NCBI RefSeq assembly: GCF_000149955.1
Contig: NC_030992.1
Location: 1,858,295 to 1,922,294, forward strand
DNA: 64,000 nucleotides
Origin: Fusarium oxysporum f. sp. lycopersici 4287
Taxonomy: Eukaryota > Ascomycota > Sordariomycetes > Hypocreales > Nectriaceae
Direction of reading: 5' to 3'
This document shows positions 46,569-59,164 of this stretch, piece by piece. The stretch's first letter is position 1. Each line of letters opens with the position of its first letter. The notes beneath the pieces are model-generated. The model saw only the letters and a list, made by a program, of their open reading frames with translations, was not told the DNA's origin and did not search any database. A program made the position numbers and the translations under genes.

Positions 46569-49500
46569 CTAAAAGGTCTCCGTGTCATCCGTGTTATGAG
46601 ATGCAACACTGCCGAAGGTATCTGCTTTGAAGGTTAGAGACATGGATATCAGATACGGATCAGATGTAACTTACCTCGCTTGCGTCGACGAGCTTCATCC
46701 TCAGGGCTCTTGGGGGTCATGGCTCGTGGCCCACTAGGTCGACGAGTAGGAACACCCAAAGCAGCATTGAGGTTACGGTTCTCAGGCTTGGGACTGCTTG
46801 TGAGGTGGCTGACATGAGTACCACTCATAGTAGCATATCCGCTTTCATCACTGGGGTGAGGGGCGGGGCTACCCTTGGCCAGCTTGGAGATGCGGCTACC
46901 CCTGGGGGGGGACAGGGCCGAGGGGCTACCAGTGGGCTCGATGGGCTCCTTGGGAGGTCGAGGGGGGCCAGTTGGAGATGTGGTCCAGTAGGCAGGGTCC
47001 TGAGGAGCACCTGTCGATGATGCCTGGCTGTATCGGTTGGTGTTTTGAGCCATCTGGTTCAAGCTCGAAACCGAACCACCCCAATCTGCCGACCTAGGTG
47101 TCATGGGGACGTTGTATTCTTGAGCAGAGAACTCCAGAGCATTGCGGAAGCGCTCTGTCTGGCCCTGTCTGGGCTGGGGGTGTTGAAGGTTCAGTGAGTT
47201 TCGGTGAACCTGATACTTGGGTGCATTGCCTGGAGTATGGTTGATTTCGCGGCGGAGAGGCGCTGGCATGGTATCACCGGCATTGGGCGCCGACGCGAGC
47301 TCTTGCTGAGAGAATCCGGTATGTAGCTGGTCCTCTGCGTACGGGGCATGACTGTAATCCCCATCGTTGTACTCGCCTAGGCTAGAGCCTGACCGCGAGG
47401 GAGGGTAGTCATCATACTTGGCTTCCTTCTTGCCTTTGCCAGCGCTGGAGGCTGTCGTTCCGGACCACCTGGAAATTTTGGGGAACCAGCCCGAAAGGCC
47501 GGACTTGTGCTTTTTTTGCTTCTCTGTTGTGCGAGGAGTGTTCTCATTGCTCATTGGTTGAGTAACACCAGACGGCTGAGGGGGTGTATCAAGAGGAACA
47601 GAACTTCCGCGCTGGAAGCCTGATCGTTCTGGTGTCAGCATATTGGGGTTGCTGCGCTCACCAGTCGGGGCTGGGGTGGGCGTGCTCGTATTCATCCTCG
47701 TGCTCAGCAACAGTGCTGATGCGGTTATCAGAAAACTTGCGTTCATTGGCAAGCCGGGATCGGGAGTGGGAGAGTGAGAAGTGACCAGACTGGCTGGGGG
47801 TGATTGTAGAGTTGCCTTCAGGCTCATAGCCTCGATCTTGCTCGAAGTGACCCTCAGGCTGCAGGTTGTCGAATGAGGGGCCACGGCCACCACTGGTGGA
47901 AACAGGGGGGACGGTGCTCTGTCCCTTGAGCTCGTCAACCTCGCCGAGAATCTGCATCAGGATTTCTTCAATACGCTTGAAGTCACTGGTACCCTTGTTG
48001 CTGAGGCCTTGGAAAGCTCGCTTGAATAGGTTCTTCTTGGCAGCGGCCTCGTTGAAAGTGTCAATCTGGGAGATACTCTGAACCGATCGGGCCCCAGGGT
48101 AGGGGCGAGGGCCATTAATTGCCTTCTGAAGCTTCTCGGTGTTCTCAACACCTGCGAAAATGACATCGTCGCTAGTGTCCTGGACGAGGTTTCTAAGCTC
48201 ATTCAGAGAAGTTCGCATCTCAAGGGCAGAGTTCATCAGCAGTGCAACAATTTCCGTATCGCGGGCACTGCGCTGAGCATCTCGAACCATGAGGTGCTGC
48301 ATCAGAGCAACAATGTCCTTGTTCTCGATGCGGTCAATTCCTTGACCAGTGGCTGCATCGTAGAACGGTGACGCCATGCCTTGAGACATGCCACTAAGGT
48401 GACGAGCGTCTTTGGGGGCGTAGAAGGGGTCCTGGCCAGCATCATTCGGAGATCCGGGCAGAGACAGCTGAAGAGCCTTACCCTTGGGCTGGAGATCGGG
48501 AGTTCGGTTATTGCCATTGGACATATAGCCTTCGTCATACTTGGGGCCAAAACCAGGACTTCCGGTGTGGTAAGGGGCTCCAAAACCCCGGGCTCCCAAA
48601 AGGTTGTCATTCAGGGCAGGGTTGGCGACAGGACTGGTGTCCTCGTATGGGTTGGTGACAAGAGTGTCTCGCTTGCGGTCGTCAGAGGTCCGCTGCCACT
48701 CATCTTGGTCCTGGCTGGGTTCACGGCTGTGAGCATTGGCAGCAGCCATTCCAGCGGCAGCGCCCAATGCAGCAGCACCGGCAACCTGAGCGGCACCAGG
48801 TCCTTGGCTGCTGGCAGCACTCTCAGCGCGTTGCTCGGCAACATTTCGGGGAGTGGGTGTTGCTCGGCCCTCAGAAGTATCATCGTGGTGCTCGCCATCA
48901 AGACGCTCTTGGACAACTGAGGGGTTGGTGTGAACGTCGTCGTCAATGTAGCCAAATTCAGGCATGGGGTTGTTAAAGTCGGGGAGGCCACTTGCAGTCA
49001 TCTTGGGTGAGTCATCATAAGAAAGGCGGTCGATGCTGTGAGCAGGAGTGTTACGAGGCTCATGGCCTTCCAAAGTACGCTCCTTGAAGGACTTGTTACG
49101 GAAGACGCCAGCGCCTTGGTATTCCTCTGGCTCCTCGGTGGCTGCCTGCTTCTTACCCTGCGCCGCCTTGAGAGCAGCAACGGCGCCAGTCGCAATAGCG
49201 ACTTCTGACGCCGTGGGTGACCTTGTCCGGGGCACCTTTCGGCCATGCTCATCCAGGTCATACTCAGTGAACTCTTGTGATTTGTTATGAGATCTGGCAC
49301 TGGGTGTGGCATGCCTCTCAGGTTCCAACTCGCTACCGTCCATGTAGTTCTTGTCGGGGCTCGCACCACGGCTACTATAAGTCCTTGACTGGTCATCGTA
49401 AGAGAGAGTCGAGTCGCGAGGACCAGGGTAGTCGCTGTAGGAGCCGCTCAACATGGACTGATCGAGCATCGAGCCTTCAACGAGTGAAGCAACTGCTGAT

Positions 49501-51728
49501 TCGGGTCCCATCGGAGGGTGAACTAGGTTGGGGTTGGCACCAACGCCACGGACAGCTTGTCCAGACGCGACCTTGTCCAGCTCGCTGTCATCTGTGTAGG
49601 TGGTGTTCCGGTAACCTACACCGGAACTTTGAGGTGACATCTGGTCCATTTCTCGTTCTTGGAGGGAGTTCAGAGAAGGTGTAGACTGGCTATTGCGGCG
49701 ATCCCCAGATCGCTCGTAGTAAGCATCACTTGTAGAATGTATACTCCTTGAGTTGCGAGGGTGATACTCGCTGCCACCCTCAGTGTAGCCAGAAACACTG
49801 GGAATAGGGCTGAGACCTCGAGCACCAGCCTGGTAGGGAACATACTTTAATGGAGGAGGGACATCCTGGGTAGCGAAATACGAGTTATCATATCCACCCT
49901 CAGGATAATCGTTGTCAGAAATGTCATCCTCTTCATATTGACCCTGCCGTTCGAGAGGATGCTTCTGACCATACTCGTCTGGTTCATACTCTTCCACGTA
50001 GTCCTTCTGACCGCGCGGTAAAGCAGTCAAATCACCATGAGATACGTTGGCGTGCTGAGTGGATAATGTTGTCTCGAGATTTGAGGGAGTTGCTGAAGGT
50101 GTAGGTGTCGAGGTTCCAGAGACATATCCACCCGGAATGTTCTTAACAGGTGTGATCTCCTCGCTAGCCGAATGAGGTCTGTCGGTATCTGCAGATCGGA
50201 TAGAAGTCCTGGTCATTTCCGAGGGGTTGATTTCACTCATGAGAGGCATGGGTGGCTGAGGAACCACGGGATCGTTGTCGAACTGATCCGCATGATGGTC
50301 ACGGCTCAGGCCACGGCTATGAGCAGACTCGGCTCTCCGACGCCGTCTTTCTCTCGGCTTTCGGTCGCCTTGTGTGCTGTCTGAGAGAAGTGATGAGCCA
50401 ATGCCAGCTGCTGCTGCACCGGCTGCAGCAGCCTTGAGCATGTCACCACCACTTCGCTTGGGGGTAACATTCTCATTCTCGTATTGATAGTCATCCTCAA
50501 TAGAATCATGGCTCACATCAGAGTTAGCTTCGAGGACATGACGAGCCTCTCTATTGCGTCTATCCTTTGGCTCATTCCGTTGACCTGACGACCGCCGGCG
50601 GTCGGGGGTTAACTCATCCTTAGATACTGATGTGGCAGACGAAGTAAAGGAATCGCGTCGGCTCTCCCTCTTGCTGGTCTCTCGCTTAAGAGCATTTAGT
50701 TCGGGCAGAATCAAGCGGCGAATGGCGTCTTCGACTGTTTCGAGGAGCTTGGGGTTGTTGATCGATGATTTAGAGACATCTGAGCGTGAGGAATGTGTTG
50801 CGTGAGTGCGATGGCTGGGAGCCAAATGAGAAGCTGAGACATTCGAGTCAAGTCCCGACACATTGGATTCCTGTTGACCTCTGCTAGAGCGACGGCGATG
50901 GGCTTTAATAGGCTCCTCCGTCCTCTCAGAAACGCTGCTGGTCCTGCTCTTTGGCCGACGCTTTCTCTCCGCTGTCGACTTTTCCCTCGACGACTTTGTT
51001 TCTGACACCTTTGACCTGTCTCTGTTTCGACTCTTCCGGTTCTTCAACTCATCTACTGCAGCACCTGCAAGTGCACCGGCGCCAGCTGCTGCAACCATCT
51101 CTCGGGTTGCTGATGGACTGTCGCCCTTGGCGTCGCCGTCGAGAAAGCTGTCGGATGGGATGGCGGATATGTCTGAAGCGTTGACGTTGTAGGTCTCCGA
51201 AGGGATCAATGGGCTGGCAGGTCGTCGTCGTCGTCCAGTATGACTACGATCAATCTCAATGTCAATTGGATTTCTCGAGACGTTGGACTCTTCGGTAGCA
51301 GAAGCGTAAGAGCTCATGCTGTTGCCGTCGTCCCCGTCGAAGTATTCAGAATCTCCCAATGGTATCCGTCGAGTCACAGAGGTGTTGCGAGCGCCTTTTG
51401 TTTCTGTAACTTGAAGATGGTGATCGGAACGGCCTCTCTTGGATGGTGTGAGGCGGACACGGACACTAGGGCGTCGCTCGCCTGTTGAACCGACAGTTGA
51501 CTTGCCGCCTTCGAAGTACTCGATGAGCAATGAGGTCTGAGATTTGCTAGCCTTGTGTCCACGGGTAGCAATGGTGACGGGTGTTCCGTCTTCAGGAATG
51601 GAGTAGGAGGACTTCTCGTCACCGGGATTCACCCCATCCACCGTTGTTGTGAGATCGGTGGGGGTGGTATTAGTCTCGGTTTCGGTAGGGGCGGGAAGTG
51701 GAAGAGATTTTCTGGAAGATACACCCAT
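46569..51728 (-). CDS. Large disordered conserved fungal protein (about 1,700 residues), with an apparent frameshift
   Basis: The frame runs from ATG at 51728 (MGVSSRKSLPLP) to a TGA at 47658. Coding sequence then continues one base out of phase (NPNMLTPERSGFQRGSS) to a GTAAGT...AAGCAG intron (46622-46674) and a last exon at 46569-46621. Exon sizes add to 3n+1, so one extra base or an odd-length intron must lie near 47650-47700. The N-terminus carries SQTSLLIEYFEGGKS. The middle is Ser/Arg/Asp-rich with two Ala/Gly-rich patches (AAAGAGALAGAAVDEL and LKAAAAGAAAAGIGSSLL). A helical part (SLNELRNLVQDTSDDVIFAG) precedes SGWFPKISRWS. I recognise it as a type of conserved Pezizomycotina protein of unknown function. 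No catalytic motif or membrane helix is evident. Confidence 0.85.
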
Positions 51729-54700
51729 CGTAAATCTGGTGAGGCTCTTAAGTGGAGGTGTTTCGGGGCCCTTTCTTCCCAGGACTGCGATCCGGAGCGG
51801 ATGCAGAGAAACACCGGTGGGAGAGGAGGGGTTGGTTGATTAATGGTTTGATATCAAGACATGCGGAATCAAGGCGCAACAAAGATTGTCTAGCAGGACA
51901 TGTCAGTAAACCCGAGTGCCCAACGGGGGAGAAATAACGGTGTAGGCCAATTATATGGAGTAACGAATCGCCACCAGCGTTGAAAGCGACTCGCTCGACT
52001 CATGAAGCGGAGAAGGGCAAAGCAACGGTCAAGGGAAAAGGAAGGATGAGAGACTTACAAACAAACGACCCGATTAAAAGAAAGGAAATAACTTTGAACG
52101 TCTACCAACTACCCAGAGACGGGACAGTCGATAGTGATACCTACTTACTAGAGTCGACAACCGACACGACTCGACTCGACTCGAATTTGACCTGGCCTTA
52201 GAAGCCTCAAGGTTCCGTGGGGAATTCGAGAAGGAGAAAGATTTGGGGGAAGGGTTAAGGATGCGACGTGCGGCGTGGTCGATTGTAAAGGATGGTGTGA
52301 AGGCTCATGGGATGTGGATCCCGTAAGGTAAGGTCAGGCAGCTCGGCGGGGGGACGCCTGGGGCCTCGGGGGGGCTAAGAAAAAAGAATGGGCCAGCAAA
52401 GTTGCCCGCAGCAACCAGACCTAGCAATTAACAAGGAACAGAGAACTGAAAACCGCCATATGTCAGTGTCAGACGGAGCGGAAGAGAGCCGAAACAGAAA
52501 ATCAAGAAGGGGTACAAGGTGTGATCTAGACTGATTAGGGGAAAAAAATGAGCAGGGCATTCAATTTAGGTGCAGTTGTGTCAAGGGGAATCGAGGAGGT
52601 TGGGTGAAAGATCTGGAGGTTGGGGAAAACGGATTGAGTTGATGCAGAACGGGCAGGCTTTTTTTCTCTTTTTGTCTCTTTCGTTGCGATGTTGATGGGA
52701 TATGGAGTAGTTGGTAAACTCACTGCACGCGCTGAAGTTTAAAGCTTCAATGAGCGAGGTTTAAAATTATCGATGATGTATGACTTCGTTGTGTATTGAA
52801 GAAGATCTTGATGCGAAAAGTTAGGTAGGTACATACTTAATAGAGTCAGCATAAGTGGAACCAAGAAGCTTATGAGGTTTTAGGTATTGGATTGTCGATT
52901 GTGAGTATGGATCTCTCCAACCAAAGATCCAAGGCAATCTCTTCTGTGTATTGCTCTAAACAACACCAAATTTACTTCGTTTGACAACATATATCGGATT
53001 GCCTTGTCCTCGGGATCTGGTCGTCACACTCTATCCACCTAGCTCAGCGGCTGGGCCCTTGAGATTTTCATTTTCAGGCTAGTGCCTTGGGGTGATGAGT
53101 TGTCTCTGGCACCTCTGCCGAGGCGGGCTGTCCAATAGCGCCGGCCCGCCGGGATGCCACCTAGCTCAACACGCTATGCCCGTGGTTCCTCTGCCAATGG
53201 ACGATCTTCCAAGGACACGAGAGGAACGAGATATGCACCAAAACGTGCAGGAAACATGCAGAGCAGACATGTACAGTAGCGAGGCCCGACGAGTTCATCG
53301 TAACGCTCCATGTGTGTGATACGTGATTTGCTGTGTGTGATGTGATGACCATCCTCATCCCATCCACTCCTCTTTAGTATCGAATAAGCATCCTCCGTCT
53401 CTATCAAAACAGGATATTCCAACTAGCGGTCTCCAAGTTGTTGCGTTGCCAGTTGCCACGCAGAACCAGCCTCCTTGCCTCTCTAATACATGCTCCAGTA
53501 CGGAGTATCAAACCACGACAGACAAACGTTGGGCTTCCACCTCTGCTACGACAAAACCCCTGTCGTAAAACGATTCTTCTTCTGTTTTCCCTTCGAATCA
53601 GGTTCCGGCAATCGTCGCACTCCCAAACAATCCTCCTCCCCAGCCTCTCTTTTCACTTGATCACCCTCGTCAATCACTCAAACCCCTGTCCGCCTATTAA
53701 TCTTCAGACTTCAGCCGTCCCTCGTTCAGCGCCACGGCCCCAGCTTCGGGCCAGGATGGGAAAGGTGCGGCTGGGCGGCTGTGCCCCCAGAGACGGAAAA
53801 GAATCATTCGAGTGAGCCTCATTTATTTGACTAAAATAAGTTGGACCATGAGAGCGAAGCCTGTGATGAGGCTGCATTTGTTGGCCGTCAGCGCTTCTCA
53901 TACGTTCACAAGTTGCCCAAGTCGCTTCGTGAAGAGTTCAAGATACGCGATATTAGCTGATCAATCTTATCAAAAAGATCACCAGAGTCCCAGTCAGACC
54001 TCCACTCGGATCCATGGCACTCATTTCGCTCTTATGAGTGGATTGTAGGGCTGAACCACTCACTATAAGGATCGGACTTGTCTTCAAATTATTATAAAAC
54101 ACTCCCATTCCTAAGGAATAGCCTATTTACAGTGCCTTATTCTCTAAATAACGACAGAGACATACTATTCTCCATAGGTTTCAGATAAATCACCGGTTCC
54201 AAACATAGTGTTTTAGAAGCTTCTTGGTCGAATCTAACGTCCAGACCAAATTTGGACCTCAACACCACCACCTAATAGATTTGGCATGTTCCTGAAAATC
54301 ATCTTTGCCACGGCTCAACCTTACTCGCAGCTGGCTTTCCAACTTCTCGGGACATAACCCGACTCAGAATATTCCCTTTGCCGCTCATGTTCAGCCCATT
54401 AGCATCTCCAGCCTCCTCTATCATCACACTAAGAAACCATGGCTCCATTTGCTTAATTGGCGCCCCTTATATCCCCTCCAACCACCTCTTTATCTCCCAT
54501 TATGGCATTGGCGTATCCTGATCTGTCTGTCATATTTCACCGCAAACATATATTTGTCAAGATGAGGCGAACTAGGCTTTACCAAGCATCACGTGAATCG
54601 TAAGATCGCGCAAACTCTCCGTGGATCCCCCAAGCAAAGACCCTTTCACTCATGCGAGACACATCAAAAAGGCATGGGATACCCCTGAAGTTTGGATCCA

Positions 54701-55721
54701 GGACAACTTTCAGTTTTTCCATATCGTTTGACTTGCAACAAATGTTCTCAGCTACGAGGCTGTTTCGGGCTTTTCCGCCAAAGTTCATAGAGTCTTCAAA
54801 GGCTTTCAAGAAGCACTACTCGTAAATTTAGCAGCGAGCCAAAGCAAACCGTCAACAAAAAGCCCAGAAAAAACAGTAGCCCTTTCATGGTTCACAGTGC
54901 AATTAGTATTGGTCCAGAGCACTTGCAGTCTTAGATTATTGTAGTCCCCGACTACCTACTGTAGCTATTGCTGCGATCTCATGTGTTGAGGTTAGTTGCT
55001 CATCACGACATGCTGCTTCCAGCACGGCAAGACCACAAGGAGAGAGTTCTTTGTCCTATCGGCGCTATTAACTCTTGTGGAAGCTGATCACGGCATCACT
55101 TGTGACACCGTCCTCGGTGCATGCAGCCAACCGAGTCTTCTGAGGCCACTCGTGTCTCACGCAGACGACTCGTATAGCACTCTGCTTCCGGTGGCTTGCA
55201 AGAGGATGACTTTGTCATATAATCTGCAACCATGGATTCTTAGTCCTTCTACTCGGTTTCTTTGAATTCATTTGGTTGTCAGTTCGTATATCAGTATTCA
55301 GGTAAGCTCAAGGTCTGAATTATTGTAGAGGCTAAGACGATCAAGCTTGTCTGTGTAGAGAGAGGGAGGGAGTGTCAGTTCATTGCTCAGTTCAACTTTT
55401 TCACTTTCACTTGAGTCTCCCGGACATCTTTCTTCTGTACTACAATTGATGCTTAAAATGGTCTCGCTAATCGGTCATGCTTGATCGGAACGGATATCGG
55501 CAAACTCAACTCGACTTTGTCTCATGAGACGAAAACAAAGAATTGTTCATTGCTATGTCAATATCAATCGACACGTAACCTCACTCTGAATCATTCATTT
55601 CCTCAAATACAGCACCCTCCCGGCTCATCCTTCTCTAACTCCAGGCAAAAAGGTAGGTATGAAACGGTCCAGGAACGAATACATAAAAAAAAACCATCAT
55701 CCAATAGCCAAAATTCAACAA
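51729..55721. other. Gene-poor stretch upstream of the 1,700-residue gene
   Basis: About 4 kb. The first kilobase probably contains the promoter and leader of the minus-strand gene, including TTAGGTAGGTACATAC near 52823. Frames of 60-125 codons occur on both strands. The only mildly protein-like one is 54579-54809 (-), 76 codons, not recognised. No RNA gene or transposon is seen. Confidence 0.5.
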
Positions 55722-56135
55722 TCAACTTCTTCGACCATCCGTCACTACAGCCGGCGCAGGCTCAGCGGGATACTCGGGCGGCCTGTTCCCAGCTTCGAGA
55801 TCCCGCAGTTCCAGAGGATCCTGCGTCTCCTTTTTACCATCGTATGGCGGCGGTGCCTGTCCCAATTCATTGAGTCCTTCTTCAGACCTGGTACCATTCC
55901 ATGGCGATCGGCGATTTCCCGTTCTTCTTCCACCGCGAAGGCCGGTATATACTGGAGCTCCAGTATTCTGGCCGGGCCATTGGTTCCCACGACGGCGGCG
56001 ACGTCGTCTCACTTGGATGATGGTGGCGGTTAGACCGAGAACTAAGATGACGAAGAGAGGAATGAGAACCCAGGCAAAGGGTTGTGCACCAAATGAGAAG
56101 CCGGTATTGTTGTCGTTATTGTCGTTTGTTGCCAT
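55722..56135 (-). CDS. Small single-pass membrane protein with PPxY motifs
   Basis: A single exon of 137 codons. The start is the ATG at 56135 (MATNDNNDNN); an in-frame ATG 15 codons upstream adds little. A short Asn/Asp-rich outside segment is followed by one membrane helix (WVLIPLFVILVLGLTATIIQV) and a strongly basic stop-transfer (RRRRRRR). The tail holds QAPPPYDGK and NRPPEYPAE, PPxY-type motifs that Nedd4/Rsp5 ubiquitin ligases bind through WW domains (family knowledge). That suggests an Rsp5 adaptor or substrate at an endomembrane; this is inference. The Arg run next to the helix predicts the tail in the cytosol. The family is not named. Confidence 0.72.
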   Translation of the reverse strand: MATNDNNDNNTGFSFGAQPFAWVLIPLFVILVLGLTATIIQVRRRRRRRGNQWPGQNTGAPVYTGLRGGRRTGNRRSPWNGTRSEEGLNELGQAPPPYDGKKETQDPLELRDLEAGNRPPEYPAEPAPAVVTDGRRS

Positions 56136-57178
56136 CACAATAGCAGGTATGTCGTTAGAGTGTATAAGTAAGGTACTCAATCAAATGATATTGATATGTG
56201 CTGACCCGACTAGATCATCGGATGTCTCAGACAAGATCTGTATGTGGTCGATTCTCAAATGGATTTGTATGTAAAGGACTTCTTTATTCTTGTTATTTAG
56301 TTTGTGAGACGTCAAGAATCAAGGATCATCAAAATGATAGATTGTCAAGGTGTGAGGTCAGAGACTTTGATAGAGTGGCGTCATCTCGTAACTCCAACTC
56401 CCGACTCCAAACCTGGGGGAGGAGGGCAGCTCTTTGTACTTGTGCGCCCTCGGTTCTACCTTAACCTTTTGCATTCGTATGCCTCCATTACAGAGCCGCG
56501 TAGCCGATCATCCCCCACTGTCAAGGTGACTTCATCATAGTGGCTTAGTAGCTTAGATCTGGATGTAAGGACCGTTGAATGTCGCCGTCCGCCGGTGGAG
56601 CCGGGATAAATTGGCCGCCCGTCACCTGTTTTGTCCATGATATCTATGATGGGCACAGCCCAGTCGGATCTAACAGATTGAAGAATGCCGACAGGTAAAC
56701 GAGAGAACTTGATATGAAAATCGAGCCCTTAGACTACAGCTTCTCAACTCTGCCTTGGACTAGTGGCGTATTGAGGACGGGCAATGCCACTTACAACGAC
56801 TAAGTAATACGCTGCAACAGTCATGTACACAACACGCCCAGCTTAGTACAAAGGCGATGAGGTAACATTTGGTGCTCGGGTCCAACTTGACACATTATTT
56901 AGTTCGGCTTCCTAATTGAACAGCTCTGCAAAACCAGGCACAGTATAGTGGCTTTGCCGTTGCGCAGCCAAAGCATGAATAAACATTATTTGGAATGGCC
57001 TCTGATGATTCCATGCAGGCTCTAGATAATGGCAAGTGGTCCGTGCGTCATACAAGGCTCCCATTAAACTCCACCGTTTTTCTGGGGGAAGCGTCAACCA
57101 TAACCTGAACTTAAACCTCATTATAATCCTTGGAGCATTTTCTGGACATATTGTTGCGCTTCCGCGAACTGGCCCAAG
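56136..57178. other. Intergenic region between the PPxY membrane protein and TFB5
   Basis: About 1 kb between divergent genes. Short frames only. No domain, repeat or RNA gene is recognised. Confidence 0.55.
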
Positions 57179-57527
57179 ATGCCTCGTGCAATCAGAGGTT
57201 CGTTTCAAACTATTTTCTGGTCACTGCGTATCCGAGCTTACCTATGCTAGGCGTTCTTATCGAGTGCGATCCTTCGATCAAGTCCATCATCGTCAGCATC
57301 GACAGTGCTAACCATGACTACATCATTGAGGATCTCGATGATGAACGCGTGGTTGTGAAAGAGACCATGGTCTCAACGCTCAAGCATAAGCTCGAAGAAG
57401 TACGTTCGATTGCTAGCATCATCTTCACCCAAGCTACTTGCGACTGGAAATGGGCTTTGTTTGATTGACACATTCCCAGCGACTCAAAGAAAACCTTCCT
57501 CCTGAAGAAGAATCCGGCTCCGAGTAA
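57179..57527 (+). CDS. TFB5: TFIIH subunit Tfb5 (TTDA/GTF2H5)
   Basis: Three exons, 57179-57197 (19 nt), 57251-57399 and 57480-57527, give 71 residues. Introns are 53 nt (GTTCGT...TGCTAG) and 80 nt (GTACGT...TTCCCAG). The spliced product reads [20 protein letters not shown], then [17 protein letters not shown], a C-terminal helix ([17 protein letters not shown]) and an acidic end (PPEEESGSE). This matches the 70-residue Tfb5 family end to end, including the conserved GVLIECDPS and DYIIEDLDD. Tfb5 stabilises the TFIIH core through Tfb2/p52 and is needed for nucleotide excision repair (family knowledge). Each exon alone looks insignificant, so the gene is easily missed. It converges with the isomerase gene, 84 bp away. 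Confidence 0.95.
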
Positions 57528-57611
57528 GCTTCAAGCATATGCAATCACTGAACTATATACACAATTTCATACCCGAACGACGTGCGTCTATGGTCCTCTC
57601 AAACTCCTAAA

Positions 57612-58533
57612 CTACAACTTCTCAAACCTCGGCTTCGTCTTCTTCAATCCACTCATCAACGCCAACGAAAAGTCCTTGCCTTGCACAGCCGCTGCATTCC
57701 ATACTTGCGTATACCTCAAGCTCTCAGCAACAGTATGATCCCTGCCGTGGTTGAGCAGCTCCTTCGTTCCCTGTACAGCAACAGGGCTCTTGTCAGCAAG
57801 TGTGGTTGCCAGAGCCACAGCAGCCTGCACAGCCGCCTGTTTGCCCTCGTGAACCTGGCTCACAAATCCTACTGACAATGCTTCCTGTGCTGAGAAGTCT
57901 CGGGCCGTGAGACAAACGTCCTTAACCCATGATGTTGAGCCAACGAGCTTGGGCAGACGTGCCAGGGTTCCGATATCAGCGGCCATGCCAATGTCAACTT
58001 CCTTGACAGCGAAGCGTGTGTTGGAGGCGCAGATGCGGATGTCAGCGCAGCAGGCGATATCAATAGCAAGGCCAATAGAAACACCATGAAGCACGCAAAT
58101 GACAGCTGTAAATTTAATCCCACATATAAGTAATTCATCTTAGCAAATCGTTGGACGAGTGACACTTACGTTTCTCGCACTTCTCCATAGCACCAATCGA
58201 GTCCTGAAACTCCTCAATGTGGTTTCTCACTACCTTTGCCTTTTTGGCGATATCCGCCTGAGAACCAAAGAGGATTCCATCACTAGACGCAGACTGCACG
58301 TCCAAGCCTGCGGTAAAGGCTCGATCGCCAGCGCCGCTGACTACAACTGCACGGACGTCTTCATCACCGCTGAGCTGCTTGAAGACACGTCCAAACTCAA
58401 GCCATAGTTCTTGAGTAAAGGCGTTGAGCTTCTGGGGTCGGTTTATCTCGACATGAGCGACGAAAGGGTTTGGTGAGCTGACAATTATGTTTTTGTAAGA
58501 TGTGTAAGCGGGGAGAGGTGTGGTAGAAGACAT
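57612..58533 (-). CDS. Enoyl-CoA hydratase/isomerase family, probable delta(3,5)-delta(2,4)-dienoyl-CoA isomerase
   Basis: Exons are 58170-58533 and 57612-58105, with an intron of 64 nt (GTAAGT...TTTACAG), giving 285 residues. The crotonase fold marks are VAHVEINRPQKLNAFT, the oxyanion-hole loop GAGDRAFTAGLDVQS and LHGVSIGLAIDIACCADIR. The pair FAVKEVDIGMAADIGTLARL places a Glu and an Asp where dienoyl-CoA isomerases (Ech1/Dci1 type) have their catalytic acids, which ordinary hydratases lack. The predicted role is degrading unsaturated fatty acids with double bonds at odd positions. The C-terminus FEKL is not a standard PTS1 and no clear mitochondrial presequence is visible, so location is open. 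It converges tightly with TFB5. Confidence 0.9.
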
Positions 58534-59164
58534 TGTGTGGGCTTTTAACTCTATTGCGATTACGTTGAAAAGAGAAGAATATGAATGGTATTGTAAGAAG
58601 AGTACTTATAAGGGATGAAAGAATCTCGGGCTAAACTGTCCCATGGGGTAGCTTGATCTTGGCTGCGACAAAGCCCATGTAAGAGGTGGGCTACTGATGG
58701 AGATGCCGAGGTTCCCACCAATTCTAGCCAGGCTCTACGGCTAACTCCAACTCACGTGCGATATGATTAACCGTTGCATAGGTACCTACAAATAACCTTA
58801 TAGGATACGAGTATACCGTGTACACCATCGAGGCAGAGGATATTCGTATCGTGTTTAATGAAAGTCTATTGAATGTGCTTCCGCATCAAATCCTTTTAAC
58901 TGAAACGACGAAGGCGATAACCGCCCAGATAGCATTATAATCATTTCCGGGTCGTCTGCCCTGCCTGGGCTAGACGCCAATGCTCCTGTTGAAAAAATAC
59001 GAACCCGACGTGTCCAGCGCAGCGCGCCTAACTAATCAAGCGCTCTCCCCCTACATCTTGTGCCTATCATGAAAACCAAGAGGGGGGCCTAAATCATAAC
59101 TCTGACCAGAAGGCAATCCCCACACTAACAAGGAAAACAAATAAAGAGACGGCACGCCTGCCAT
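58534..59164. other. Intergenic region between the isomerase and the GH72 gene
   Basis: About 0.63 kb, containing ATAGGTACCTAC near 58778 in the isomerase promoter. No gene is seen. Confidence 0.6.
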
